A stretch of 64,000 nucleotides of DNA from contig CP054189.1 in assembly GCA_015709495.1 (NCBI GenBank), positions 2,294,001 through 2,358,000 of the forward strand, in the 5' to 3' direction. Every line of letters starts with the position of its first letter. The stretch's first letter is position 1. Both the position numbers and the translations under genes were made by a program. The notes under the pieces were generated by a model. It searched no databases. It was given only the letters and a program-made list of their open reading frames with translations, and was not told the origin of the DNA. This DNA is from Chthonomonadaceae bacterium. Its GTDB lineage: Bacteria; Armatimonadota; Fimbriimonadia; Fimbriimonadales; Fimbriimonadaceae. This document shows, one piece after another, positions 6,720-13,515 of this stretch.

Positions 6720-7218
6720 TGCCCTGCAAAGGCTTCTTCATCGGACGGTGACCATTGAGGAGGCCAAACTTGAGCGACCACTCGATCCGCGCCTTCGTAT
6801 GTGTGCTATGGCGAGCTCGGGGGTCGCAGTTGCCTCGCTGGTGTTCTTCGTCGTCCGAGAGTCCCAAGGCACTGTTCGACAGCCCGACCTAGGTTTCTTC
6901 TTCTTGGGCAATGCACTCGTTTCAGGGATAATCAACTTCCTAGGAAGCCCCCTCGCAGCGCTAATAGTTGGGGGCCTCCTCATTCTTCAGCTGTCCGTGA
7001 TCTTCCTCCACTATTACCGAGGAGCGGTCCGACCGCTTTTGCACAAGGCGTGCGGTGTCGCTTCGGTGGCAATCGCCGGCTTAGCGCTATTCCCAATGGC
7101 TACGCTCGTAGGACTGGTGGCACTCCATGCCGCTTTGTGGGTTGCTGCCGGTATCGCAATGGCGATTGTCGGTTTCATCGGCTTAATGGTTCTGCTGTCT
7201 AGCTCCTCCTCGTCTTAG
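6712..7218 (+). CDS. Hypothetical membrane protein
   Basis: Encodes 168 residues. A short cytosolic N-terminus is followed by four likely membrane helices (about 30-48, 58-95 as one or two, 112-132 and 136-158), then a poly-serine tail (LLSSSSSS). Start ATG overlaps the stop of the preceding gene, so the two are translationally coupled. No family recognised. The pair lies between UvrA remnants 3 and 4. Confidence 0.6.
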   Translation: MGNALQRLLHRTVTIEEAKLERPLDPRLRMCAMASSGVAVASLVFFVVRESQGTVRQPDLGFFFLGNALVSGIINFLGSPLAALIVGGLLILQLSVIFLHYYRGAVRPLLHKACGVASVAIAGLALFPMATLVGLVALHAALWVAAGIAMAIVGFIGLMVLLSSSSSS

Positions 7219-7313
7219 GCTGGGGACCGGCGAAATGGCAGTGGTTGTTCCCCGATTCCCAAGGTCCGCGCCGCATAGCTGACGCGAACGCCCCGGATCG
7301 CTGTCAACGAACC

Positions 7314-7466
7314 TTACTTATGGCTCTGACCGCCTCCCTTCCGCTCGGTCCCGTGCGTCCTGTTGGTCTGCTTCCCAGAGGGTTTGGGTGAGTTGTCTCT
7401 CGGCGGGTGTCTCTGCTTGTTTGCTTCTCTGCCCGCCGCGTTTCTCTGTTGTTTGCTGTTTGCCAT
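7314..7466 (-). CDS. Small basic protein (50 residues)
   Basis: Frame MANSKQQRNAAGREANKQ, very rich in Lys, Arg, Asn, Gln and Gly, with no hydrophobic core. A strong Shine-Dalgarno (GAGGAGG) sits six bases before this ATG, which is why I prefer it to an upstream ATG at 7517. Probably disordered and nucleic-acid-binding by composition only. Unknown family; lies alone between the M3 cluster and UvrA remnant 4. Confidence 0.5.
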   Translation of the reverse strand: MANSKQQRNAAGREANKQRHPPRDNSPKPSGKQTNRTHGTERKGGGQSHK

Positions 7467-7552
7467 TCCTGGCCTCCTCAGAAGAGTCTCAGGAAACCTC
7501 TTCTTGACGATCCCCACGATACCATAAGCCCATCTGCCCCTCCTCCCCGACG

Positions 7553-7819
7553 ACGGGGCTGGGCACCATCAAGCTCGGCCAGCCGGCGACCACGCTCTCG
7601 GGCGGCGAGGCGCAACGGGTGAAGTCGGAGCGCAGTGGAGATCTCGAAGATCCCGGCGAGTCGGGACCGGCTTGTCGGGACTGGCGGTCAAAGACTCCGA
7701 CTATCGGAGAGGAGCTCTTCCCGATTTTCGCGATCTTCGCTTCGCTGCGACCAAACGCTTCCCGATAGTCGGGGTCTCCACTTCGTTCCGACTGGACGAG
7801 CCGACGACGGGGCTCACTT
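7553..7819 (+). pseudogene. UvrA C-terminal-half remnant 4 (signature and Walker B scraps)
   Basis: 7553-7624 reads [23 protein letters not shown], matching residues 213-235 of the intact half-UvrA; 7792-7819 reads LDEPTTGL, matching 252-260. The segment in between is replaced by about 167 bases of palindromic elements. The last bases (GGGCTCACTT) include the stop codon of the convergent antiporter gene. Not functional. Confidence 0.8.
7625..7791. repeat. Cluster of short palindromic elements inside UvrA remnant 4
   Basis: Begins TCGGAGCGCAGTGGAGATCT and includes CCGGCGAGTCGGGA; it ends with the inverse arm, TCCCGATAGTCGGGG then TCTCCACTTCGTTCCGA. The same arm (TCGGAGCGAAGCGGAGATCC) and TCCCG...CGGGA palindrome recur singly at 9366, 12453 and, reversed, at 13456. 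This looks like two or more elements in opposite orientation with sequence between them. Confidence 0.7.
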
Positions 7820-9274
7820 GCGCGTCTTCCCCTGAAGCAGCGTGCGGATCTCTTGCCGGTCCTCCCTTCGCGTTGCCACGACGAGCACGTCTCCGCCCGC
7901 CAGAACCGTCGCGCCCCGGGGGATGTAGCTCTCGCCTCCCCGCTTGAGCAGCACGACCAGAGCGGTTTTCGGAAGAGGAAGCTGCACGAGCATTTTGCCG
8001 ACCGCTTCCGATTCTGGACCCAGTACCACTTCCAAAAGGTCCGAGTCTTTGGCCCGTTTGAGGTCCGGAGCCTCCGCCTCGCCTTGGCGCATGATCTTGA
8101 GGAGCCTGCTCACCGCTGGGAGGGTCGTCCCTTGGACGATGACGGAAGTGAGCACCACGAAGAAGACGATATCGAAGATGAGTTCCGCATTGGGGACCCC
8201 CGCCATCATCGGAAACGTGGCCAAGATGATGGGGACCGCTCCTCGAAGCCCGGCCCAGGCGACGGCGAGCTTCGCGCGCTTTTTCATTCGGGAGAACGCC
8301 AGAGACAGGAACACCGAAATGGGGCGCGCCACGAAGATCAGGAACGCGGATAGGCCTAATCCCGCCAGCGCGACCTCGCCGAGCCGAGACGGGAACGCGA
8401 GCAAGCCCAGGGCGAGGAACATCACGATCTGCACGAGCCACGCAAGGCCGTCGTGAAACTGTAGGATGGTAACCCTCTTCAGGAAGTTGTGGCGGCCCAT
8501 TGTCAGCCCTGCAATGTAGACCGCGAGGAACTCGTTTCCGTGGACAAGGTGAGCGCCGCCGAAGGTGAGGCACATCAGGGCCACCGTGACCACGGGATAG
8601 AGGCCGTCGTATTCCAGGCGGGCGTGGTTCAGAACCCAGACCCCGAAGTGCCCCGCCGCCCAGCCGACGAGGAATCCGACCGGCATCTGGATGAGAAGCT
8701 CCGGGATCAGCGAGAGCGGAGTGAGGCCGGGAATGGAAAGAAGCTGCGTGCACCCGACGGTGAGGAAGACAGCCAGAGGATCGTTCGTGCCGGATTCGAA
8801 CTCCAGTAAGGGCGTGACTCGGTACCTCAGGCGAACGGCCCTCGAGCGCAGAACGCCGAAGACCGCTGCCGCGTCGGTTGAGGAGACGACAGCTCCCAAG
8901 AGCATGCCCTCAACGACGGAGAGGCCAAGAAAGGCGTGTCCGAACCATCCGACGAGGGCGGCGGAAATCAGGACGCCGAGCGTGGACAGGGCGAGCCCTG
9001 GCCGCCACACGGACTTCATTGCTTCCCAATCAGTTTCGAGCCCTCCCGCAAACAGAATGGCAGCCAGCGAAAAGGTTCCGATCGCCTTGGCGAGGCCATA
9101 GTCCTCGAAGGCGATTCCGCCCGGGCCATCGCTGCCTGCGAGCATTCCGAGGCCAATGAAAAGCACGAGCGCGGGGACCCCAAGCTTGGCAGATGCCTTG
9201 CTCGCGACAACGCTCAGCAGAAGAAAGGCGCCCAAGAGGACGAGCGCCAACTCCATCGTCAGGCCCGGGACCAT
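7814..9274 (-). CDS. CPA1-type cation/proton antiporter with TrkA-C domain (NhaP2/CvrA-like)
   Basis: Encodes 486 residues: about 12 membrane helices over residues 1-390, with the family motifs GGLETDW, SSTDAAAVFGVL and ESGTNDPLAV (ion-site Asp), and GLRGAVPIIL. A C-terminal RCK_C/TrkA-C domain (about 405-480, with LGPESEAVGKMLVQLPLP) would sense ligand or ions. NhaP2/CvrA proteins exchange K+ (or Na+) for protons. Start ATG at 9274 follows TAAACT by five bases (leaderless type); a second ATG at 9256 is possible. Its stop codon lies in UvrA remnant 4, and its promoter abuts remnant 5, so it is a single-gene module between two UvrA pieces. Confidence 0.85.
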   Translation of the reverse strand: MVPGLTMELALVLLGAFLLLSVVASKASAKLGVPALVLFIGLGMLAGSDGPGGIAFEDYGLAKAIGTFSLAAILFAGGLETDWEAMKSVWRPGLALSTLGVLISAALVGWFGHAFLGLSVVEGMLLGAVVSSTDAAAVFGVLRSRAVRLRYRVTPLLEFESGTNDPLAVFLTVGCTQLLSIPGLTPLSLIPELLIQMPVGFLVGWAAGHFGVWVLNHARLEYDGLYPVVTVALMCLTFGGAHLVHGNEFLAVYIAGLTMGRHNFLKRVTILQFHDGLAWLVQIVMFLALGLLAFPSRLGEVALAGLGLSAFLIFVARPISVFLSLAFSRMKKRAKLAVAWAGLRGAVPIILATFPMMAGVPNAELIFDIVFFVVLTSVIVQGTTLPAVSRLLKIMRQGEAEAPDLKRAKDSDLLEVVLGPESEAVGKMLVQLPLPKTALVVLLKRGGESYIPRGATVLAGGDVLVVATRREDRQEIRTLLQGKTRK

Positions 9275-9279
9275 AAGAG

Positions 9280-9285
9280 AGTTTA
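9280..9285 (-). promoter_or_regulatory. Leaderless-type -10 box of the antiporter
   Basis: TAAACT on the minus strand, five bases before the ATG at 9274. Confidence 0.45.
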
Positions 9286-9321
9286 GCGCGTGAGCCTGTT
9301 GCTGCTGCTTGAGATCCACCG

Positions 9322-9348
9322 ACCCGACAAGCCGGGATTTTTGAAACG
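9322..9348. repeat. Palindromic mini-element (short form)
   Basis: CCCGACAAGCCGGG core inserted after the GATCCACCG of the UvrA sequence; the same insertion at the same site occurs in remnant 6 (12512-12535), so remnants 5 and 6 share an ancestor that already carried it. Confidence 0.7.
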
Positions 9349-9365
9349 AGATGGCGACGCTGCTG

Positions 9366-9398
9366 TCGGAGCGAAGCGGAGATCCCGATGTGTCGGGA
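9366..9398. repeat. Palindromic mini-element, 33 bp, in frame
   Basis: TCGGAGCGAAGCGGAGATCC followed by CGATGTGTCGGGA, containing TCCCGA-TGTG-TCGGGA. Interrupts CTG CTG / GAC GTG of the UvrA frame without shifting it or adding a stop. Confidence 0.75.
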
Positions 9399-9790
9399 GA
9401 CGTGGGGCTGGGCATCATCAAGCTCGGCCAGCCGGCGACGACGCTCTCCGGGGGCGAGGCGCAGAGGGTGAAGCTTGCGGAGGAACTCTCCAAACGCTCG
9501 ACCGGGCGGACGGTGTACAACCTGGACGAGCCGACGACCGGGCTGCATTTTGAAGATGTCAAGAACCTGCTCGGCGTTTTGCACCGACTCGTCGATCAAG
9601 GCAACACCATGATCGTCATCGAGCACAACCTGGACGTGATCAAAACGGCGGACTGGGTGATTGACTTGGGTCCGGAGGGAGGAAACGGGGGAGGAATGGT
9701 GGTGGCAATGGGCACTCCGGAAGAAGTTGCGGCGGTCGAAGGCAGCTGGACGGGGAGGTATTTGAGAGGGGCGTTGACGTGAGCGTGGAA

Positions 9791-10705
9791 CTAGCCCGAT
9801 GACCATACCGGCAGCTCACATTGGTCCGTCAAATAGGCGTGAATCCGACGCATATCCACCGGATGCTCTCGATTATTCTTCGGGAAGATGACAACCGTGA
9901 GAGAGGACAATAGCCTTTTGTCAGAGCAGGCACTGACAAAGAGCGCAATGGTCTCACGCACAACGTCTTCTGTCGTCAACTTCAGTCGACCATAGCCCTT
10001 CCCAAACACAGGCATCCGAAGCCCACCCATATAGTTTCCCCTGACCTTCAGGAACTCGAAGAATCCAGCAAGAGCCTCCCAAAGCTCATTCGGCAAGACC
10101 TCGGCTTGCCCGCTCTCGTTTCGCTTACTCGCCACCAACAGAAAGAACGTTCTTCCCTTCGCATCTACCTTCAAGCACGTCCCGAGAGGGTATTCCGGTG
10201 CGCCCCAGCACGACTGCGTTGACGACGACAGATCAGTTCGCGACGCCAACGCGTCCCCAATTTGACTTTCAAGATCTTGCCACCGCTGATAATATCGAGC
10301 TACAAATGCTCCGAGAACGCTATCTGGGCCGATCACCTTATCACAATCCACATCGAGCGTGCTCGTCACTGGTATCACTACTGCATCTCTTGTCGCAAAA
10401 ACATCGTTCAATTCCACTGAAACCGTACATTCACGACGATGCAGCGTCGCTGAACATCGCCACATGGGCCAAGATGACCTCGCGGCATAAGCTAGGGCCA
10501 CTCCCGCGAGGATCGAAACCGCCGAGCCCGGGTGTATGCTAAAGGGCAGCTGTTTTCCCGCATCAATTCCGAACCAGCCGAGCACTGTGAGGATCGCACT
10601 CACAAATCCCAGCATGGTGAAGAACGCAAGAAGAAATCGCCCGGCTGCCTTCCAAGTGACGAGTTCCTTTCTTATTACTGAGGAACCCCAGGCATTCAGT
10701 TTCAT
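9791..10705 (-). CDS. thsA: Thoeris ThsA-like effector: membrane helices plus macro domain (type II-like)
   Basis: Encodes 304 residues: two N-terminal membrane helices (about 19-43 and 54-70) and a C-terminal macro-type domain of the ThsA_Macro family. It reads VVIPVTSTLDVD, then VIGPDSVLGAF, GGLRMPVFGKGYGRL and LTVVIFP. In type II Thoeris, the TIR protein ThsB makes a histidine-ADP-ribose signal on phage infection; the macro domain of ThsA binds it and the membrane part assembles to disrupt the membrane. The ATG overlaps the thsB stop (ATGA), so the two are coupled. It ends eight bases from UvrA remnant 5. Anti-phage activity is inferred from domain architecture. Confidence 0.82.
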   Translation of the reverse strand: MKLNAWGSSVIRKELVTWKAAGRFLLAFFTMLGFVSAILTVLGWFGIDAGKQLPFSIHPGSAVSILAGVALAYAARSSWPMWRCSATLHRRECTVSVELNDVFATRDAVVIPVTSTLDVDCDKVIGPDSVLGAFVARYYQRWQDLESQIGDALASRTDLSSSTQSCWGAPEYPLGTCLKVDAKGRTFFLLVASKRNESGQAEVLPNELWEALAGFFEFLKVRGNYMGGLRMPVFGKGYGRLKLTTEDVVRETIALFVSACSDKRLLSSLTVVIFPKNNREHPVDMRRIHAYLTDQCELPVWSSG

Positions 10706-11205
10706 AGCCCCAATCGTGTGTAGACCTCTGGCTTGAAGTGAAATGGCCCAGTCTGTCCGGCTTTCCGATGGCTCTCTGCACTTGCTGGCCAATTATCAAG
10801 AGCGTACTCAAGGATCTTCTGCCCGAACGGAATATGGATCGCTAGCGCCACTTTCAGCTTATCCGGGCATCGCTGACTGTCCATTTCGCGCAGATTGCTT
10901 AAGTTGACGCAGATAATGGGCAGCTTCCGGGAAATGGCTTGGTCGATTTCCCATGGAACGAATTTCCGTAGCAATCGCGTGCGGTCACCGATGAGGATCA
11001 CGAAGGTCTTCGAGCTGTCAAAGCGAGTTCTCAACTGCGCCAGAATGGACTCCCGCTGGCTACTGTCAAAGGCGTAGTTGAGATCGTGAGCGTCGCTGAA
11101 TGTGAAGCTCGTGTAGTCGCTCTGCTTCCATGCCTTCATGAGATAGTAATAACGGATATCGCTATCGCCATCAAAGCATGCATAAACTCTGCTCCGATAT
11201 GCCAT
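10702..11205 (-). CDS. thsB: Thoeris ThsB-like TIR-domain protein (MTH538/DUF1863 type)
   Basis: Encodes 167 residues of the MTH538 TIR-like family: RVYACFDGDSDIRYYYLMKA at the start, FTFSDAHDLNYAF, TFVILIGDRTRLLRKFVPWE (the glutamate in PWEIDQAI is at the usual TIR catalytic position) and PIICVNLSN. ThsB proteins use NAD+ to make the cyclic or conjugated ADP-ribose signal that activates ThsA. Directly upstream of and overlapping thsA. A G-rich ribosome-binding site (GGGGGGACGGG) precedes the ATG. Neighbours upstream are an HTH/nucleotidyltransferase pair, giving a defence operon. Confidence 0.85.
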   Translation of the reverse strand: MAYRSRVYACFDGDSDIRYYYLMKAWKQSDYTSFTFSDAHDLNYAFDSSQRESILAQLRTRFDSSKTFVILIGDRTRLLRKFVPWEIDQAISRKLPIICVNLSNLREMDSQRCPDKLKVALAIHIPFGQKILEYALDNWPASAESHRKAGQTGPFHFKPEVYTRLGL

Positions 11206-11215
11206 CCCGTCCCCC

Positions 11216-11482
11216 CTACCCCGGCACGGTGGCCGAAACCGTCTCGCTCAGCGGCCCCGGCTCGTTGCGGGTGCTCATCCAACGCCCGATGAAGTGCGCC
11301 GTCTGGTTCGCCTCGCTGCCGTCGAAGTTCGCGGTGTAGGGCGTGCGGCTGTCGGTCGCCAGGAAGTGGCACTCCGAGAGGTCGGTCCAAGGCGGCCCGC
11401 CCAGCTTTCCCGATGTCCCGGAGTCATAGGGGATCTTCGACATCCAAACCTCGCACCCCATCCCTGCACCTGCATTGTCCAT
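11216..11482 (-). CDS. Fibronectin-type-III-like protein, probably a fragment
   Basis: Encodes 88 residues: MDNAGAGMGCEVWMSKI, then PPWTDLSECHFLATDSRTPY and AHFIGRWMSTRNEPGPLSE with the end TVSATVPG. The C-terminal part has the strand pattern of an Fn3-like sandwich and resembles the small protein at 5008-5208. The family normally has a longer N-terminal region, so this may be a truncated gene caught between the nucleotidyltransferase (stop 14 bases upstream) and thsB. Function unknown. Confidence 0.5.
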   Translation of the reverse strand: MDNAGAGMGCEVWMSKIPYDSGTSGKLGGPPWTDLSECHFLATDSRTPYTANFDGSEANQTAHFIGRWMSTRNEPGPLSETVSATVPG

Positions 11483-11495
11483 CGCCGGCCGCAGG

Positions 11496-12053
11496 TTACC
11501 CCACATACCGATCCAACCGATCCAGAAACTCCCCATGCCGCTCGCCTTCCCCTTCGCGTTTAGCCCAAGCTTCGATTTCGGCAAGGTCCACTTCGTCGAA
11601 TCTCGCCTTCGCCACCCCGCACGCTGCGGCGAGAGCAGAGCGGTCGTGAAACCAAAAGAAGCTCGCGAGGCGGTCGCGGACGCAGTCGGTCGGGGTGAGG
11701 ATGTGAAGAGTGAAATCGCCCTGCCTAAGCGTCGAATAGCGGTCCACCAATTCGCGGCCGATGCGGATGTCCTCATCCGGAAAGTCGAGCGTTACGGGCA
11801 CACTCGGATGGCTGAAGACGCGGCCGCTCTCTTCAAACCCCAGGTCGAAAACGGCCTGTCGGAAGTCTGCGGCACTCTTCACCATGTAGGCGATGAAGTC
11901 TACGTCCTGGGATTGATAGACCTGTGGCTCATAAACGGTGGCGGCGCTGCCCCCGGTCAGAACGACCTTCGCGCCCGCGCGGTCCAATGCGGTGCAGACT
12001 TTGAACGCCACCGCCCGGAGGTCGTCGCTCGCTCCGATTCGGATCTCGTTCAA
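11496..12053 (-). CDS. Nucleotidyltransferase (DUF6036 / AbiEii-like)
   Basis: Encodes 185 residues with the polymerase-beta-type signature VVLTGGSAATVYEPQ followed by QDVDFIAY (GGSA...DVDF, the nucleotide and metal site). Near the end it reads LHILTPTDCVRDRLASFFWF, typical of DUF6036/AbiEii-like enzymes. These can act as type IV toxins or MNT-type antitoxins by transferring nucleotides to RNA or protein. The ATG overlaps the stop of a winged-helix gene (ATGA), giving a regulator-NTase pair of AbiE-like layout. Toxin function is inferred; the pair could instead regulate or support the Thoeris genes downstream in the same operon. Confidence 0.75.
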   Translation of the reverse strand: MNEIRIGASDDLRAVAFKVCTALDRAGAKVVLTGGSAATVYEPQVYQSQDVDFIAYMVKSAADFRQAVFDLGFEESGRVFSHPSVPVTLDFPDEDIRIGRELVDRYSTLRQGDFTLHILTPTDCVRDRLASFFWFHDRSALAAACGVAKARFDEVDLAEIEAWAKREGEGERHGEFLDRLDRYVG

Positions 12054-12388
12054 ATCTCCTTTCCTGGTTTGCGAGGACGTCGCCGGAGGGATTCGGCGGC
12101 AGCCTCCGTCTCTTTGTCGCGCCTCGCCAGCGACGAAAGGAGAGCTTTCAGTTCGGAAGCGGCAAAGTACCGCTCGTTGAGACGGATCCGCCTTTCGCGC
12201 CCGACTGTTCGACCGACAATCAACTGCTCGTCTTCCAGTGAGGCGAGGATTCGCTGAACCGTTTTGAGGGGCGTTTCGAGGAGCCTCGCCAGTTCGGAAG
12301 CGTGAGTCTCTTGTAGGAGATGGATCAGCTCGAGAGTTTGAGTGCGCCGTCGAGTGCCGAATAACTTGGGAGGCTCGGTAACCTGCAT
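12050..12388 (-). CDS. Winged-helix transcriptional regulator
   Basis: Encodes 112 residues with an ArsR/MarR-like winged helix: HLLQETHASELARLLE, recognition helix TPLKTVQRILASLE and a wing (LIVGRTVGRERRIRL). The C-terminal 30 residues are basic and charged (RRRPRKPGKE). First gene of the minus-strand operon, with CATAAT eight bases before its ATG (leaderless type). Likely autoregulator, or antitoxin-like partner of the nucleotidyltransferase with which it overlaps. Confidence 0.75.
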   Translation of the reverse strand: MQVTEPPKLFGTRRRTQTLELIHLLQETHASELARLLETPLKTVQRILASLEDEQLIVGRTVGRERRIRLNERYFAASELKALLSSLARRDKETEAAAESLRRRPRKPGKEI

Positions 12389-12396
12389 ATACGTCT

Positions 12397-12402
12397 ATTA
12401 TG
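12397..12402 (-). promoter_or_regulatory. Leaderless-type -10 box of the HTH-NTase-Thoeris operon
   Basis: CATAAT on the minus strand eight bases before the ATG at 12388; five minus-strand genes follow with short gaps or overlaps. Confidence 0.5.
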
Positions 12403-12452
12403 ACGCGATATCACGTCCTTTCTGACGTCTCACACAAGAGGTCGAGTTCTTC

Positions 12453-12488
12453 TCGGAGGGCGAAGCCCGGAGATCCCGAGCATCGGGA
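12453..12488. repeat. Palindromic mini-element, 36 bp, in frame
   Basis: TCGGAGGGCGAAGCCCGGAG then ATCCCGAGCATCGGGA, with palindrome TCCCGA-GCA-TCGGGA. Sits between TTC TTC and AGC GCG of the UvrA frame and adds 12 codons without a stop. Confidence 0.75.
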
Positions 12489-12511
12489 AGCGCGATCCCG
12501 AAGATCCACCG

Positions 12512-12535
12512 TCCCGACAAGCCGGGATTCGGAAA
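12512..12535. repeat. Palindromic mini-element, 24 bp, in frame
   Basis: TCCCGACAAGCCGGGATTCG plus GAAA inserted in the CAC CGC AAG stretch; adds eight codons. Same site as the element at 9322-9348. Confidence 0.7.
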
Positions 12536-12778
12536 CAAGATGGCGACGCTACTGGACGTGGGGCTGGGCTACATCAAGCTCGGCCAGCCGGCGACGACGC
12601 TCTCCGGGGGCGAAGCGCAAAGGGTGAAGCTGGCGGAGGAGCTATCCAAACGCTCGACCGGGCGGACGGTGTACAACCTGGACGAGCCGACGACGGGTCT
12701 GCACTTCGAGGATGTGCGGAACCTGCTGGGTGTCCTGCACCGCCTGGTGGATCAGCCTGAAATCGCCCGATATAACTG

Positions 12779-13267
12779 CTAACCTTCCGCCCAGTGAAAG
12801 GCAACGTCGCCGTGGAGTGTCTGGATATAGTTGAGCTGCCCCGAGTGATACATCAAGTGCGAGCCCATAATGGACATGACCTGTCCGATGGGCATCTTTC
12901 CTAACGGGGTCGGAATCTCCTTGGCGAGATCCTGCTCCGACACAGTGGCAAAGGCGGACAGAAGCTCTTCCACCGAGTCCGACAAGTCTCTCATCGCTGC
13001 TGCCTTGTTGCGATAATCCTGGGGGGAGCGGACCCAGCCCTGCGGCTCGGGGATGTCGCCCGCATCGCCACGCAACGCGCCGGCAACCAGCCGGTTCACC
13101 ATGGCCATTTCGTAAACAAGATCGAATCCGCAGCGGGCCTCTCCTCCCGGGCAGTTCGCCAGCATCTGATCGCTCATTGCGGCAAGGTCCTTCTGTAGAA
13201 GACCGCTCCCCATTTGAATGCGGGCGGCAATGTCCTCTTTCGGACCGGCCAGGATTGCTTCGCTCAC
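12779..13267 (-). CDS. DinB-superfamily protein
   Basis: Encodes 162 residues of the DinB four-helix-bundle fold. A histidine-bearing helix near the C-terminus ([16 protein letters not shown]) and the region [15 protein letters not shown] fit the usual metal-binding histidine pattern only partly: the first helix lacks an obvious HxxxH. DinB/YfiT-type proteins are bacillithiol- or other thiol-dependent transferases or of unknown function. Start GTG at 13267 with a distant GGAGG. The gene alone makes up the insert between the two halves of a UvrA remnant (12755 and 13421). Confidence 0.7.
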   Translation of the reverse strand: MSEAILAGPKEDIAARIQMGSGLLQKDLAAMSDQMLANCPGGEARCGFDLVYEMAMVNRLVAGALRGDAGDIPEPQGWVRSPQDYRNKAAAMRDLSDSVEELLSAFATVSEQDLAKEIPTPLGKMPIGQVMSIMGSHLMYHSGQLNYIQTLHGDVAFHWAEG

Positions 13268-13415
13268 GACAAACCCTCCACGGTACCTTCGCTACCGACC
13301 GCCCAGTCTACCCGCCAAAGCCACCGGTGTCAATCAAATGCCAGTTCTTCGCTCGATTCGGCTGCAAGCCCGCTGGCTGACGCCGGGCCTGCAGTTCTCC
13401 GTATCGTAGGTGCAG

Positions 13416-13515
13416 GCGGGGTCCTGCACCGCTTGGTGGACCAGGGGAACACGATTCCCGGCAAGCCGGGATCTCCGCTGCGCTCCGAGATCGTGATCAA
13501 GAATGCCGATAAGCC
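13416..13515 (+). pseudogene. UvrA C-terminal-half remnant 7 (continuation of remnant 6)
   Basis: Reads [11 protein letters not shown], then an in-frame 33-bp palindromic element, then IVIK and NADK, matching residues of about 270-295 with a short deletion between two GTGATC repeats. It starts with the same 24 bases (two mismatches) that end remnant 6. Homology fades after about 13515. Confidence 0.75.
13456..13488. repeat. Palindromic mini-element, 33 bp, reversed orientation
   Basis: TCCCGGCAAGCCGGGATCTC then CGCTGCGCTCCGA: the reverse complement of the 9366-type element. Adds 11 codons to the UvrA frame without a stop. Confidence 0.75.

Larger units (their letters stand above)
9312..9782 (+). 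pseudogene. UvrA C-terminal-half remnant 5 (C-terminal 135 residues)
   Basis: Covers residues 202-337 of the half-UvrA: an open frame from ATG 9351 contains LSGGEAQ, Walker B (here YNLDEPT, with N where the intact copy has I), IEHN and the true C-terminus ([12 protein letters not shown]). Two palindromic elements are inserted: 9322-9348 and a 33-bp, in-frame one at 9366-9398 coding [11 protein letters not shown]. Lacks Walker A and the zinc finger, so it cannot act as an ATPase alone. A 143-residue product could still be made, but no start signals are evident. Confidence 0.85.
12437..12755 (+). pseudogene. UvrA C-terminal-half remnant 6 (interrupted at VLHRLVDQ)
   Basis: Covers residues of about 194-277 of the half-UvrA (EFFS to LHRLVDQ), including LSGGEAQ and Walker B (NLDEPT). 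Two palindromic elements are inserted, both multiples of three: 36 bp at 12453-12488 and 24 bp at 12512-12535, leaving the frame open. The sequence stops at GTCCTGCACCGCCTGGTGGA plus TCAG and is taken up again, with the same 24 bases, at 13421 beyond the DinB gene. Confidence 0.85.

Noticed and set aside
9351-9782. 143-residue ORF as an independent functional ATPase
   Set aside because: It lacks Walker A and zinc finger, starts inside a homologous segment and carries insertions; treated as a UvrA remnant.
11400-11425. Another palindromic mini-element (TTCCCGATGTCCCGGA)
   Set aside because: Only a partial match; lacks the TCGGAG arm and lies in a coding frame with sense.
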